Source of the DNA: Burkholderiales bacterium GJ-E10
GTDB lineage: Bacteria > Pseudomonadota > Gammaproteobacteria > Burkholderiales > Burkholderiaceae_F
NCBI GenBank assembly: GCA_000828975.1
Contig: AP014683.1
Coordinates: 1,131,520 to 1,195,519 of the forward strand
DNA length: 64,000 nucleotides
Reading direction: 5' to 3'
Shown here: positions 35,108 to 45,604 of the stretch, in pieces
Position numbering within the stretch: the stretch's first letter is position 1
Layout of the letters: each line of letters opens with the position of its first letter
Notes under the pieces: model-generated
Database searches by the model: none
Told to the model about the DNA's origin: nothing
What the model saw: only the letters and a program-made list of their open reading frames with translations
Made by a program: the position numbers and the translations under genes

Positions 35108-35313
35108 GCCCTGCGATGCTGCATTGGACGGATTCGATCGCGATCGCCCAGGCCTTGCTGGAAGAACATCCGCACGTCGATCCCCGTGCCATTCGTTTCA
35201 CCGATCTGCACCGGTGGGTCTGCGAGCTCGACGGCTTCGCCGACCATCCGGATCGGTCCAACGAAAAGATTCTGGAGGCGATCCAGATGGCGTGGATCGA
35301 AGAGGCGGAGTAG
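35104..35313 (+). CDS. iscX: IscX (YfhJ) Fe-S assembly protein
   Basis: A 69-aa acidic protein: LHWTDSIAIAQALLEEHPHV, DPRAIRFTDLHRWVCEL and EKILEAIQMAWIEEAE are the IscX pattern. It binds iron and IscS and adjusts the desulfurase. It is the last gene of the isc operon, with an ATGA overlap with fdx. Confidence 0.97.
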   Translation: MSPAMLHWTDSIAIAQALLEEHPHVDPRAIRFTDLHRWVCELDGFADHPDRSNEKILEAIQMAWIEEAE

Positions 35314-35390
35314 CGCGCTTTTTGCCGTGCCCGCCGCGTGCGATCCGCCCGGCGCGGCGGCACGGGTGCCCCGGCGCTTCGCCGGCCCGC

Positions 35391-35840
35391 TCATCGCGAC
35401 CGCGTCTTCAGCAGCCGCGACTGCTCCCGTTTCCAGTCCCGCTCCTGTTCGGCCGCCCGCTTCTCGAACTGCCGCTTGCCTTTGGCGAGGCCCAGGTCGA
35501 GCTTCACCCGGCCGCGGGAGAAGTGCAGGTCGAGCGGAACCAGGGTGTAGCCGGCGCGCTCGACCTTGCCGATCAGCTTGCGGATCTCCTCGGCGCGCAA
35601 CAGCAGCTTGCGCGTGCGGGTGGGGTCGGCGTGGATGTGCGTCGAGGTGGTGGGCAGGATGCCGATGTGCGCATTGAGCAGGAAAAGCTCTTCGCCGCGG
35701 ATGACGACGTAGGCTTCATTCATCTGCGCGCGGCCGGCGCGGATGCTCTTGACTTCCCAGCCTTCGAGCACGAGTCCGGCCTCGAAGCGCTCTTCGATCT
35801 GGTAGTCGTGGCGGGCCTTGCGGTTCTGGGTGATGGACAT
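35391..35840 (-). CDS. smpB: SsrA-binding protein SmpB
   Basis: A 149-aa protein starting [40 protein letters not shown] and [20 protein letters not shown] are diagnostic, and the basic C-terminal tail ([20 protein letters not shown]) enters the ribosomal A site. With tmRNA it rescues stalled ribosomes. It is divergent from ratA and convergent with iscX. Confidence 0.97.
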   Translation of the reverse strand: MSITQNRKARHDYQIEERFEAGLVLEGWEVKSIRAGRAQMNEAYVVIRGEELFLLNAHIGILPTTSTHIHADPTRTRKLLLRAEEIRKLIGKVERAGYTLVPLDLHFSRGRVKLDLGLAKGKRQFEKRAAEQERDWKREQSRLLKTRSR

Positions 35841-35868
35841 TATCGAAATAGTGTAACAATGGCGCCCC

Positions 35869-36324
35869 ATGCATCGCGTTCACCGTTCCGTAATCGTTCC
35901 CTACCGTTGTCCACAGATGTTCGCCCTGGTGCGCGACGTGGCACAGTATCCCAAGTTTCTCCCGTGGTGCGCAGCGAGCCACGTTCAAGCGCCGGTCGAC
36001 GTCCAGGCCGATGGTGAAACGCTCGTCGCCCGGGTCGACATTGCCTACATGGGCGTCCGCAGTTCCTTCACGACCCGCAACATCCACCATGGCTGCGAAG
36101 CGATCGATCTCACGCTGGTCGATGGCCCGTTCCGGGACCTGCATGGCCGCTGGAGTTTCCAGCCGCTGCGGGAAGAGGGCTGCAAGGTGACGCTCGACCT
36201 GCACTACCGTTTCGCAGCCGGCCTGCTCGGGCGCGTCGTGGCGCCGGTGTTCGAGCACGTCGCGAATTCCCTCATCGACGCCTTTGCCCAGCGCGCGGAT
36301 CAAATCTATGGAACCGGCGACTGA
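35869..36324 (+). CDS. ratA: RatA/COQ10-type START-domain protein
   Basis: A 151-aa SRPBCC protein: [33 protein letters not shown] and [17 protein letters not shown]-like segments match the RatA/Coq10 family. E. coli RatA blocks ribosome subunit joining, while homologues bind ubiquinone; the native role in this clade is open. It sits between smpB and rnfH, its usual position. Confidence 0.92.
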   Translation: MHRVHRSVIVPYRCPQMFALVRDVAQYPKFLPWCAASHVQAPVDVQADGETLVARVDIAYMGVRSSFTTRNIHHGCEAIDLTLVDGPFRDLHGRWSFQPLREEGCKVTLDLHYRFAAGLLGRVVAPVFEHVANSLIDAFAQRADQIYGTGD

Positions 36325-36613
36325 GAGCGGGATGCGGGTGCTGGTGGTCTACGCACTGCCGGATCGCCAGTGGGCGCTGCCGGTTGCGGTGGCGTCGGGC
36401 GCACGGATCCGCGACGCGATCGCGCAATCCGGGATCGCCGCGGCCTGCCCCGAGCTGCCGGGCGGCGCGCAAGGCCCATGGGACGTGGGTGTGTTCAGCC
36501 GCCCGGCGACGCCCGACGACGTCGTCCATGACGGCGACCGGATCGAGATCTATCGGCCGCTGCAGATCGACCCAAAGGAAGCGCGTCGGCTGCGCGCCGG
36601 CGCACGGCGTTAA
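36308..36613 (+). CDS. rnfH: RnfH family protein (RatB)
   Basis: A 101-aa ubiquitin-fold protein. MRVLVVYALPDRQWALPVAV, ARIRDAIAQSGI and VGVFSRPATPDDVVHDGDRI with EIYRPLQIDPKEARR are the RnfH pattern. It overlaps ratA by 17 nt; the internal ATG at 36332 is another possible start. Function unknown beyond its conserved place beside ratA. Confidence 0.92.
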   Translation: MEPATESGMRVLVVYALPDRQWALPVAVASGARIRDAIAQSGIAAACPELPGGAQGPWDVGVFSRPATPDDVVHDGDRIEIYRPLQIDPKEARRLRAGARR

Positions 36614-37107
36614 TCGCAGTTCGCGCTGATCTGGTTCTGCAACTGCTGCGCCTGCGCGGCGCGCTGCTGGTCGGAGAGGAAGGTCGGGGCGCCGCCGTTG
36701 GGATCCTGCTGCAGGACTTGCATTCCCAGCGTCTGGAGCGTGGCGAGGTGCCCGCGCAGGCGGTTGCACTCGGCATTGCGTCGGGCCTGCGCGGCTTCCT
36801 GCCGTTGCTCCGCTTCCTGCCGCTTCTTGAACCATTTGTCGAAGCGTTTTTCCGCGTTCGCGTCGCGCTGCGCGGTGGTCTTGGCATTGCTCCCGGCAGG
36901 CGGCGTCGCGGGCATGCTGGCCGGGTTCGGTTGCTCGAAGATCTGGCTCTGAGGAATATTCGCCGGCGGCGGGCTATCGGAAAAGGTGACATGCCCGCCG
37001 GAATCCCGCCACGCCCACTGCGCGTGGGCGCACCGGGGGGTGACCGCCATTGCGGTGACTACGGCGAAGGCGGCAATGCCGCATTGCGAAATTCGGGTGG
37101 ACCGCAT
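36610..37107 (-). CDS. DUF4124 domain periplasmic protein
   Basis: A 165-aa protein with a signal peptide (IAAFAVVTAMAVTPRCAHAQ) and a mature start WAWRDSGGHVTFSDSPPPAN, the DUF4124 motif. The rest is a charged coiled region (RFDKWFKKRQEAEQRQEAAQ). It is likely periplasmic with unknown function. It is convergent with rnfH (the ends overlap by 4 nt) and divergent from guaB. Confidence 0.9.
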   Translation of the reverse strand: MRSTRISQCGIAAFAVVTAMAVTPRCAHAQWAWRDSGGHVTFSDSPPPANIPQSQIFEQPNPASMPATPPAGSNAKTTAQRDANAEKRFDKWFKKRQEAEQRQEAAQARRNAECNRLRGHLATLQTLGMQVLQQDPNGGAPTFLSDQQRAAQAQQLQNQISANCD

Positions 37108-37133
37108 GCCGGAATCTCCCGGAGAATCGGTGA

Positions 37134-38776
<1,643 letters not shown>

Positions 38777-38777
<1 letters not shown>

Positions 38778-40342
38778 TGCAACACGACCGCATCCTGATC
38801 CTGGACTTCGGGTCCCAGGTTACCCAACTCATTGCCCGACGCGTACGCGAAGCGCGGGTGTACTGTGAAATCCATCCCTGCGACATGCCGGAGGAGGCGA
38901 TCCGCGCCTTCGCGCCCTGCGGCGTCATCCTCTCCGGCAGCCATCAGTCGGCCTACGAGGAGTCGACCGATCGCGCACCCGAGGTCGTGTTCCGCCTCGG
39001 CGTGCCGGTGCTCGGAATCTGCTACGGCATGCAGACCATGGCGCAGCAGTTGGGCGGCCGGGTGGAGTCCGGCGCGAAGCGCGAATTCGGTTTCGCGCAG
39101 GTGCGCGCCCGCGGCCAGACCCGCCTGCTGGAAGGTCTGCAGGATGCCATCGGTCCCCGCGGCGAAAGCCTGCTCGACGTCTGGATGAGCCACGGCGACA
39201 AGGTCGCCGAACTGCCGGCCGGCTTTGCGGTGATGGCCGAGACCGACAGTTGCCCGATCGCCGGCATGGCCGATGAATCGCGACGCTTCTACGGCCTGCA
39301 GTTCCATCCCGAGGTCACCCACACCCGCCAGGGGCAGGAGATGCTTACGCGCTTCGTGCGCGACATCTGCGGCTGCCGCGGCGACTGGAACATGCCCGAT
39401 TACGTCGACGAGGCGGTGGCGCGCATCCGCGAGCAGGTCGGAGCGGAGGAGGTTGTGCTGGGGTTGTCCGGCGGGGTCGATTCCTCCGTCGCGGCGCTGC
39501 TCATCCATCGCGCGATCGGCCGGCAATTGACCTGCGTGTTCGTCGACAACGGCTTGCTGCGGCTCGATGAGGCGCGGCAGGTCGTCGACATGTTCGAGCG
39601 CCACCTGGGTCTGCACCTCGTGGTGGTCGATGCCGCCGGGCGCTTCCTCGGCAAACTCGCCGGGGTCTCCGACCCCGAAGCCAAGCGCAAGATCATCGGC
39701 CGCGAGTTCGTCGAGGTGTTCCAGGAAGAAGCGGCCAGGCTGCCGAACGTCAAGTGGCTGGCCCAGGGCACGATCTATCCCGACGTGATCGAATCGGCCG
39801 GCGCCAAATCCAAAAAGGCCGTCACGATCAAGTCCCACCACAACGTCGGCGGCCTGCCCGACACGCTGCACCTCAAGCTGCTCGAACCGTTGCGCGAACT
39901 CTTCAAGGACGAAGTGCGCGCGCTCGGAATCGCCCTCGGCCTGCCGCGCGAGATGGTCTACCGCCACCCGTTCCCCGGACCGGGCCTCGGGGTGCGGATC
40001 CTGGGTGAGGTAAAGGGCGAATATGCCGATCTGCTGCGCCGCGCCGACGCGATCTTCATCGAGGAACTGCGCGCGAGCGGCTGGTACGACCAGACCAGCC
40101 AGGCGTTCGCCGTGTTCCTCCCGGTGAAGAGCGTCGGCGTGATGGGCGACGGCCGGACCTACGAATGGGTGGTCGCACTGCGCGCGGTGCAGACGCAGGA
40201 CTTCATGACCGCGCATTGGGCGCCGCTGCCCCACGAACTGCTCGGCAAGGTGTCCAACCGCATCATCAACGAAGTGCGCGGCATCAACCGGGTCGTGTAC
40301 GACATCTGCGGCAAGCCGCCGGCGACGATCGAGTGGGAATGA
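38777..40342 (+). CDS. guaA: GMP synthase (glutamine-hydrolysing)
   Basis: A 521-aa enzyme making GMP from XMP. The N-terminal class I amidotransferase has Cys82 ([13 protein letters not shown]) and FHPEVTHT. The ATP-pyrophosphatase domain has the P-loop [12 protein letters not shown], and the C-terminal dimer domain ends with [12 protein letters not shown] start, overlapping guaB. Its last codons form the attachment site of the following island and are intact. Confidence 0.97.
40327..40338 (+). other. attL core in the guaA 3' end
   Basis: GATCGAGTGGGA in the last codons of guaA is repeated at 58024-58035. An integrase gene follows directly, so this is the left attachment site of the island. 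Confidence 0.75.
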
Positions 40343-40389
40343 TCCCACGTCTGGCAGTGGCTGGCACCACCAGGCACCAAACAACATCT

Positions 40390-40415
40390 AAGCCCGCGAT
40401 TGTGCGGGCTTTTTT
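40390..40415 (+). terminator. Rho-independent terminator after guaA
   Basis: AAGCCCGC, loop and GCGGGCTT form an 8-bp stem followed by a run of T. It lies inside the island's left end. Confidence 0.92.
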
Positions 40416-40520
40416 GTATTTTTATCCGGCACTGACTGGCAACCTCTGGCACGTCCAAGCAGACTTTTTCCATGGCATTCTTGATGGTACTATGTGTCAT
40501 CGATGCCATGATTGAGTCCG

Positions 40521-40624
40521 ATACCATGCCATGAGGCTGCAGGTTGGCATGGTATTAAAGTAACGTAAGTTATTGATTCATAGTATATAGGTAGCCTTGT
40601 GGAGGGCTATCTTTAGCATGGTAT
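40521..40624. repeat. Integrase arm-site-like repeats
   Basis: ATACCATGCCA (40521-40531) and TGGCATGGTAT (40545-40555) are perfect 11-bp inverted arms. GCATGGTAT occurs again at 40616-40624. They lie between attL and the integrase start and are candidate arm-type integrase or excisionase sites. Confidence 0.6.
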
Positions 40625-40648
40625 CGGCGACCGATGGGGACCGAGAAT

Positions 40649-41860
40649 ATGCTGACTGATACCAAGCTGCGCAACCTCAAGCCGCAGGACAAGCTCTACA
40701 AGGTGAACGACCGTGACGGCCTCTATGTGGCCGTCACTCCCGCCGGGGCGATCTCGTTCCGCTACAACTACTCGATCAACGGCCGGCAGGAAACCATCAC
40801 GTTCGGACGCTATGGCGTCGGCGGCATCACCCTGTCGGAAGCTCGCGAGCAGTTGGGCGAGGCCAAGAAGCTGATCGCCGGCGGCAAGTCGCCGGCGAAG
40901 GAGAAGGCGCGAGACAAGGCACGCGTCAAGGATGCCGAGACGTTCGGTGCTTGGGCGGAAAAGTGGCTGCGCGGCTACCAGATGGCCGACTCCACCCGTG
41001 ACATGCGCCGGGCGGTCTATGAGCGCGAGCTGAAGCCGAAATTAGGCAACCAGAAGCTGGTCGAGATCACCCACGAGGACCTGCGGGCGCTGACCGATGC
41101 CATCGTGGAGCGTGGCGCACCGGCCACGGCGGTGCATTCCCGCGAAGTGGTGCTGCAGGTCTATCGATGGGCCATCGAGCGCGGCCAGAAGGTCGAAAAT
41201 CCGGCCGAGTTGGTGCGGCCCACGACCATCGCCAAGTTCGAGCCACGCGACCGGGCGTTGACGCCGGACGAGATCGCGCTGATGTACCAGTACATGGAGC
41301 GCATCGGGACCACGCCGTCCATCCGGGCGGCGGCCAAGCTGCTGTTGCTGACGATGGTGCGCAAGAGCGAGCTGACCAATGCGACATGGAGCGAGATCAA
41401 TTTCAGCGAGGCGCTGTGGACGATCCCCAAGGAACGCATGAAGCGGCGAAACCCGCACCTGGTGTTCCTGTCCCGCCAGGCGCTCGACATCTTCATCGCC
41501 TTGAAGACATTTGCCGGCGGGTCGGACTATGTGCTGCCGTCGCGGTATGACTCAGATACGCCAATGAGCAGCGCGACGCTCAACCAAGTGCTGACGCTGA
41601 CATACAGGCTTGCGCAAAAGGAGGGAAAGCCCCTCACAAAATTCGGGCCGCACGACCTGCGGCGGACGGCCAGCACACTGCTGCACGAGGCCGGCTACAA
41701 CACCGACTGGATCGAGAAGTGCCTTGCCCACGAGCAACGCGGCGTGCGGGCGGTCTACAACAAGGCCGAGTACCGCGACCAGCGCACGGCAATGCTGCAG
41801 GACTGGGCGGATATGATCGATCAGTGGACGCTCAAGCGACCGAAAATATCCGCCAACTGA
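40649..41860 (+). CDS. int: P4-type tyrosine integrase of the guaA island
   Basis: A 403-aa integrase from ATG 40649 (MLTDTKLRNLKP; ATG 40634 is an alternative). Residues 1-90 are the DUF4102-type arm-binding domain (GLYVAVTPAGAISFRYNY). The catalytic part has Arg in TMVRKSELTNATW, HDLRRTASTLLH (H-x-x-R) and the nucleophile Tyr in RAVYNKAEYR. Related integrases are known to use the 3' end of guaA. It is the first gene of the island and reads inward. Confidence 0.93.
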   Translation: MLTDTKLRNLKPQDKLYKVNDRDGLYVAVTPAGAISFRYNYSINGRQETITFGRYGVGGITLSEAREQLGEAKKLIAGGKSPAKEKARDKARVKDAETFGAWAEKWLRGYQMADSTRDMRRAVYERELKPKLGNQKLVEITHEDLRALTDAIVERGAPATAVHSREVVLQVYRWAIERGQKVENPAELVRPTTIAKFEPRDRALTPDEIALMYQYMERIGTTPSIRAAAKLLLLTMVRKSELTNATWSEINFSEALWTIPKERMKRRNPHLVFLSRQALDIFIALKTFAGGSDYVLPSRYDSDTPMSSATLNQVLTLTYRLAQKEGKPLTKFGPHDLRRTASTLLHEAGYNTDWIEKCLAHEQRGVRAVYNKAEYRDQRTAMLQDWADMIDQWTLKRPKISAN

Positions 41861-41876
41861 CTCCAGGATTAATGCC

Positions 41877-42833
41877 ATGACCGTCCGAAGCCTGTTCCAT
41901 AGCTTTCCCCGCCCTAATAAGCGCAGCGTTGATGAGGTCATGAAGCTCGGTCTCGCGATACTCCGCAACACGCTTGATGTTGGTCTCGTACTGGCACCCG
42001 AAGTGGTGACGTGGAACCATCAGCACGGTGATCCGACTATCCTTCTCCAAAGGCGGATGTGTTTCACCGAGCTTTCCATGTCTGAAGTGCCAGAACATGC
42101 GAAGACCTTTGGCCCATTTGCGATGCGATTTTCAGCGGAGAAACTCCGCGCTGCTGGAGCAATGCCTGTGATATATGCGCCTCAGGAACTTCCAGGGCAT
42201 CCTGCGAGCGTTATTGCCGAGTTCTGCGTGAAGGCTGCGTGGCACACCAAGTACGTGTTGGAGAGACTTGAGGAACTGAAGAGTGTTGCTGAGGCGTTGG
42301 GTACGGGGATGTACAACGGCTTTCCTGTTGATAAAGATGCCACCATCGATCTCAATAATCTAACGCCTGAAGGGGTTCGGGTGAACGGATTTAAGGTCAG
42401 GCCCTCTGACGTCGCGGCGTTAATGACGCATATCGGCTACCGAAACATTCCGTTCGCTCACAGCATCGCTATGCTCGGCATCTATGAGAACATGTTTTAT
42501 CCTACGGACAATGCTCATTCTGACGACATGCTGGGGTACTATCGGCAACGAGAATGGCGGTTGGTCCAATCCAGCATCGAAATCAACGGGCAACCGACTT
42601 CTCGGTCGTTGACGGCTGGAGAGCGTAGACAACTCGAAGCCATCGATCCCGTCTTTTGGCAACGTGAGCTGACCATAAGAGGAGAGGTTTCAAGTCGTTC
42701 GGCACTTGCTCAGGTTTATCTGCCGTATGGCAATTTGCCACTACGTGATCTCGTTGAATGTATCGTTGTGCCGCCGTCAGCAGAAGCCTCGGTGCGCGAA
42801 TTTTACGATGGAGAGATCGAAGTGGTCGGGTAG
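41877..42833 (+). CDS. AbiGi-like abortive infection antitoxin family protein
   Basis: A 318-aa protein of lower GC than its neighbours. RSVDEVMKLGLAILRNTLDV, RRMCFTELSMSEVPEHAKTF and FAMRFSAEKLRAAGAMPVIY match the AbiGi pattern as I recall it. No AbiGii partner lies next to it. It begins 16 bp after the integrase. The C-terminal half (RREWRLVQ-like) is unassigned. Treat the family as probable and the phage role as inference. Confidence 0.65.
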   Translation: MTVRSLFHSFPRPNKRSVDEVMKLGLAILRNTLDVGLVLAPEVVTWNHQHGDPTILLQRRMCFTELSMSEVPEHAKTFGPFAMRFSAEKLRAAGAMPVIYAPQELPGHPASVIAEFCVKAAWHTKYVLERLEELKSVAEALGTGMYNGFPVDKDATIDLNNLTPEGVRVNGFKVRPSDVAALMTHIGYRNIPFAHSIAMLGIYENMFYPTDNAHSDDMLGYYRQREWRLVQSSIEINGQPTSRSLTAGERRQLEAIDPVFWQRELTIRGEVSSRSALAQVYLPYGNLPLRDLVECIVVPPSAEASVREFYDGEIEVVG

Positions 42834-42902
42834 GATGCTGAGCCTTCTCGGTTTTTGGGCGGTTTGGTTGGGAGGTAATTGATGCTGCGGTATAGGGGCG
42901 CT

Positions 42903-43175
42903 TCAGCCGCAAGAAGAGCGCAAAAGATTACTACCCATGATCGCCGGCGCTGAACCTGGGCGTATGGCCTGCTCCCCTGATACTTTGCGCGCCTCGATCC
43001 ATTGCTCGATCTCGGCTAGGTCCCAGGCGACATTTCGACTGGTGAGCGCGATGCGGCGCGGGAATTCCCCTCGCTGCTCCATGTTGAAAATCGTGCGCTC
43101 GGAAAGCGGGATCATCGCCAACAGCTTCTTGCGGTTGATGAGAATCTTATTCCTTTTCGGTTCTTCGGCCGCCAT
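42903..43175 (-). CDS. AlpA family regulator
   Basis: A 90-aa MerR-like HTH: ILINRKKLLAMIPLSERTIF then QRGEFPRRIALTSRNVAW and LAEIEQWIEARK. AlpA proteins regulate excision in P4/CP4 elements. Its leader is shared with the gene at 44220 in inverted orientation (see the repeats). The last 20 residues look non-conserved. Confidence 0.88.
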   Translation of the reverse strand: MAAEEPKRNKILINRKKLLAMIPLSERTIFNMEQRGEFPRRIALTSRNVAWDLAEIEQWIEARKVSGEQAIRPGSAPAIMGSNLLRSSCG

Positions 43176-43225
43176 CTGTCACCTTCTCTTGCTTTCGGAA
43201 TGAGATGGTGACCATGCTAGAGAGC
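43173..43225 (-). repeat. Duplicated leader, copy at alpA
   Basis: 53 bp ending in the alpA ATG; 47 of 53 match the leader of the gene at 44220 in inverted orientation. Both end with AAGGTGACAGATG, so both carry the same ribosome site. Confidence 0.88.
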
Positions 43226-43320
43226 CGTATATACCCTTCCTAGGGGTACGAAAAATTGAGTTTCGCTACACCCCTGCCGAGTACAGCAAGACGCCGCGTG
43301 TACACGCTTCGAGATCGCGC

Positions 43321-44139
43321 TCAAACATGGCGCTTACCGACACCCTCATGTGTGCCCGCGTATGCCAGCTTGGAATGGGCATTTGCAGCGGTTTGGAAGA
43401 ATGCAATGGGGTCAATTAAGTAATCGCGCACCGGGTCGCGGGAGAAATTGCGACCGACTGCAAAAACCTCCTGCCACTTATGCGGATTGCGTCGAATATT
43501 TGATTTTTCCAAATCTGAAATTTCTTCCAAAATCAGATTCAAGACACCCCATTCCTTCAGCTCGCCCATCACCGATTGATTATGTAGGCCAAAGATTATG
43601 GCTTCATAGAGGCCATCGGGGAATTCATTGAGCGCCCCAGAAGGAGCAAGGGCAGCATGGTTGCGCCAGGCCGTGATTGCGCTGACTAGCCAGTGGATAT
43701 CAATATCGGCGGGTTGAATGCAGAAGAGGGCGTTAACGTCATCTGCGCAGAGCTGCATGTGTAAATCGCCCCACAGTGCGATCCAGAGACCAGAGGGGCC
43801 TTGACGGAAAAACTCCGCCGTTCCTGGAACGATCCTGTCTACAAATTCCAGTCTTTTCAGCCCAGGAGTCGGCCGACCTTTGGCGTAACGTGTCCAGACT
43901 TTTGAGTCATCGTGGTTTTCTTCATGGCGGCCACATTTATCCGCTTCCTCCTGCATGTACCGTCCAACGGCCCCAGCTGTCGTTAGGTTCAGTCCGGTTG
44001 CAACGGCCTTGAACCATGCAATAGTTCTTACCTGATCTTTTCGACTGTGGGATGGGCGTCCACGCTGCTTCGACGCCCCGGAAAGCATAAGTTTTTGGCG
44101 TCGATCTCGCTTATCTAGCAATGGTGTAGCGAAATTCAT
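43321..44139 (-). CDS. Hypothetical island protein, 272 aa
   Basis: A complete frame of lower GC. Basic N-terminus (KQRGRPSHSRKDQVRTIAWF), then SKVWTRYAKGRPTPGLKRLE, WIALWGDLHMQLCADDVNAL and DIDIHWLVSAITAWRNHAAL. The composition is protein-like, and the segment with RYA-G--TP resembles short motifs in plasmid and island proteins, but I do not recognise a family. It lies between the two copies of the duplicated leader. Confidence 0.7.
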   Translation of the reverse strand: MNFATPLLDKRDRRQKLMLSGASKQRGRPSHSRKDQVRTIAWFKAVATGLNLTTAGAVGRYMQEEADKCGRHEENHDDSKVWTRYAKGRPTPGLKRLEFVDRIVPGTAEFFRQGPSGLWIALWGDLHMQLCADDVNALFCIQPADIDIHWLVSAITAWRNHAALAPSGALNEFPDGLYEAIIFGLHNQSVMGELKEWGVLNLILEEISDLEKSNIRRNPHKWQEVFAVGRNFSRDPVRDYLIDPIAFFQTAANAHSKLAYAGTHEGVGKRHV

Positions 44140-44169
44140 TTTTTCTGCCTCCTACCGGGCGCGCGACCT

Positions 44170-44222
44170 GCTCTCTAGCATCGCCTTCATCTTACTCCGA
44201 AAGCAAGAGAAGGTGACAGATG
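44170..44222 (+). repeat. Duplicated leader, second copy
   Basis: 53 bp ending in the ATG at 44220; the inverted partner of 43173-43225. The first 12 bases (GCTCTCTAGCAT) and last 25 are identical. Confidence 0.88.
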
Positions 44223-44432
44223 ACTATCGAAGAGACACTGCTTCGCGAATACGGGCCGCTGCTGAGTGTCGTCCAGCTGGCGAAGGTGTTGGACCGCTCC
44301 GTGGAAGGGCTGCGAGTCAGCTTGCGGGCGGACACGGAATGGTCTAGGTCCATTAACTCCGCCAGGCTGAATCTTGGCCGGCGTATCTACTTCCGAACAG
44401 CCGACATAGCCGAATTGCTCGGCAAACGCTGA
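44220..44432 (+). CDS. Small HTH-like plasmid/island protein, 70 aa
   Basis: LLSVVQLAKVLDRSVEGLRV then LNLGRRIYFRTADIAELLGK looks like a MerR/AlpA-type winged HTH with a C-terminal strand. It shares its leader with alpA. It is probably a DNA-binding regulator of the replication-like gene that follows after 19 bp. Confidence 0.7.
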   Translation: MTIEETLLREYGPLLSVVQLAKVLDRSVEGLRVSLRADTEWSRSINSARLNLGRRIYFRTADIAELLGKR

Positions 44433-44451
44433 TCGCAAGGCCGCTCTCGCC

Positions 44452-45102
44452 ATGCAAGGTCGTATCGACACCACCTTCGGCACGTACCAGCGGGACCTGT
44501 TCGAGTCCGGCCTGGTCGCCGAGATCGGCGCGAATGCATTTGCCGTGTGGTGCGCGATCAAGTCGCACAGCGACTTCAGCACAGGGGTCTGTTACCCGAG
44601 CATTCGGCGGCTCATGGCTTGCACTGGCCTCGCCTCGGCGACTGTGCAGAAGGCAGTCGCCTGCCTGGAAGCCTCCCACCTCCTGAGATCGACGTTGAAA
44701 GGGAAGCGCCGCTACTACGTGGCCAGGGAGCGCCTGGACGTGAAGCTGGGCGACCGGACGCTGTGCACCATCGTCATCGACTACGTGCCCAACACCCTGC
44801 GCGAGCGCCTGGGCCGGATCAAAGCGATTCTGCAGACGGGGGAAACGGACCCGCATGCATTCGCCCATGCCGAGATCATCCCCGGCAATGGATTTGCCTG
44901 GGACCCCACTGCCGGCGTTCTGCGCGCCGCGATCCCGGTTTCCGCGATTCCAGTTCGACCGGAGGAGCCGCAGCGAGAGTTGTCGTCACCGCTCGCCCTC
45001 CGGGTCAAGGAGATCGCCGAGAAGGTCACGCAACGAGGAAGGATGCCTGCGCTTGGAGGTGCCCAAAAAAGCGGCACTGTATCAGCCGGTGACACACGCT
45101 AG
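44452..45102 (+). CDS. Helix-turn-helix protein, replication-initiator-like
   Basis: A 216-aa protein. AVWCAIKSHSDFSTGVCYPS, IRRLMACTGLASATVQKAVA and HLLRSTLKGKRRYYVARERL form a winged HTH of the type that opens many plasmid helix-turn-helix and primase-like proteins. No catalytic motif is visible. Three 17-bp palindromes overlap its 3' end and could be its binding sites. Confidence 0.7.
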   Translation: MQGRIDTTFGTYQRDLFESGLVAEIGANAFAVWCAIKSHSDFSTGVCYPSIRRLMACTGLASATVQKAVACLEASHLLRSTLKGKRRYYVARERLDVKLGDRTLCTIVIDYVPNTLRERLGRIKAILQTGETDPHAFAHAEIIPGNGFAWDPTAGVLRAAIPVSAIPVRPEEPQRELSSPLALRVKEIAEKVTQRGRMPALGGAQKSGTVSAGDTR

Positions 45103-45152
45103 TTCTGTATCAGGAGCTGATACGTCGCTAGTTCTGTATCACCGGCTGATAC
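45079..45152. repeat. Three tandem 17-bp palindromes (iteron-like)
   Basis: GTATCAGCCGGTGACAC (45079), GTATCAGGAGCTGATAC (45107) and GTATCACCGGCTGATAC (45136), spaced 28 and 29 bp. The last two have perfect 6-bp arms; between them AGTTCT is also repeated. Confidence 0.85.
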
Positions 45153-45295
45153 GGAACGAGGTTAACGAATAAGAACCATAAGCCCCCACCTGTGGACACG
45201 CCTGGGGAGAACACATCAGCTCGACTGCCGGAATGCGTCATCGGCAGCCGTGCAACTAGATCAATGACGCCAAAAAAATGAGAAGCAGGAACACC

Positions 45296-45604
45296 ATGAG
45301 AAAGCGCAAGAAGATCGGTGGCTTCGCTGTCGAAGCCATCCCCCATGTACGGCGCGGCCAGGTCGAATGGTCCGCCTGGCTGATCGACCTTCCGTTCGTC
45401 CACGCCACGCGGCCGACGCTCGACGAAGCGCGGCAGGCACTGGCCGTCGAGTGGGACAAGGTAGCGAACGCCTACCGCGAGGCAGGCGAGCCGGTGCCGA
45501 TGCCCAGGAGCAAGGCGGGCACGGTTCCACGCACGCGGGGCAACCAGCGAATTTTGGCGACGGTCCGGCGGCTCGCGGAGAGCAAGACTGAGCCGATCTT
45601 TTGA
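45296..45604 (+). CDS. Hypothetical protein, 102 aa
   Basis: MRKRKKIGGFAVEAIPHVRR, VEWSAWLIDLPFVHATRPTL and EARQALAVEWDKVANAYREA. The strand-rich start followed by a helix recalls HicB-like folds, but no partner toxin is adjacent. AGGA lies seven bases before the ATG. Not recognised. Confidence 0.6.
   Translation: MRKRKKIGGFAVEAIPHVRRGQVEWSAWLIDLPFVHATRPTLDEARQALAVEWDKVANAYREAGEPVPMPRSKAGTVPRTRGNQRILATVRRLAESKTEPIF

Noticed and set aside
35328-35366. GC-rich inverted repeat between iscX and smpB as a terminator
   Set aside because: The T-run precedes the stem rather than following it, and no T-run follows on the minus strand.
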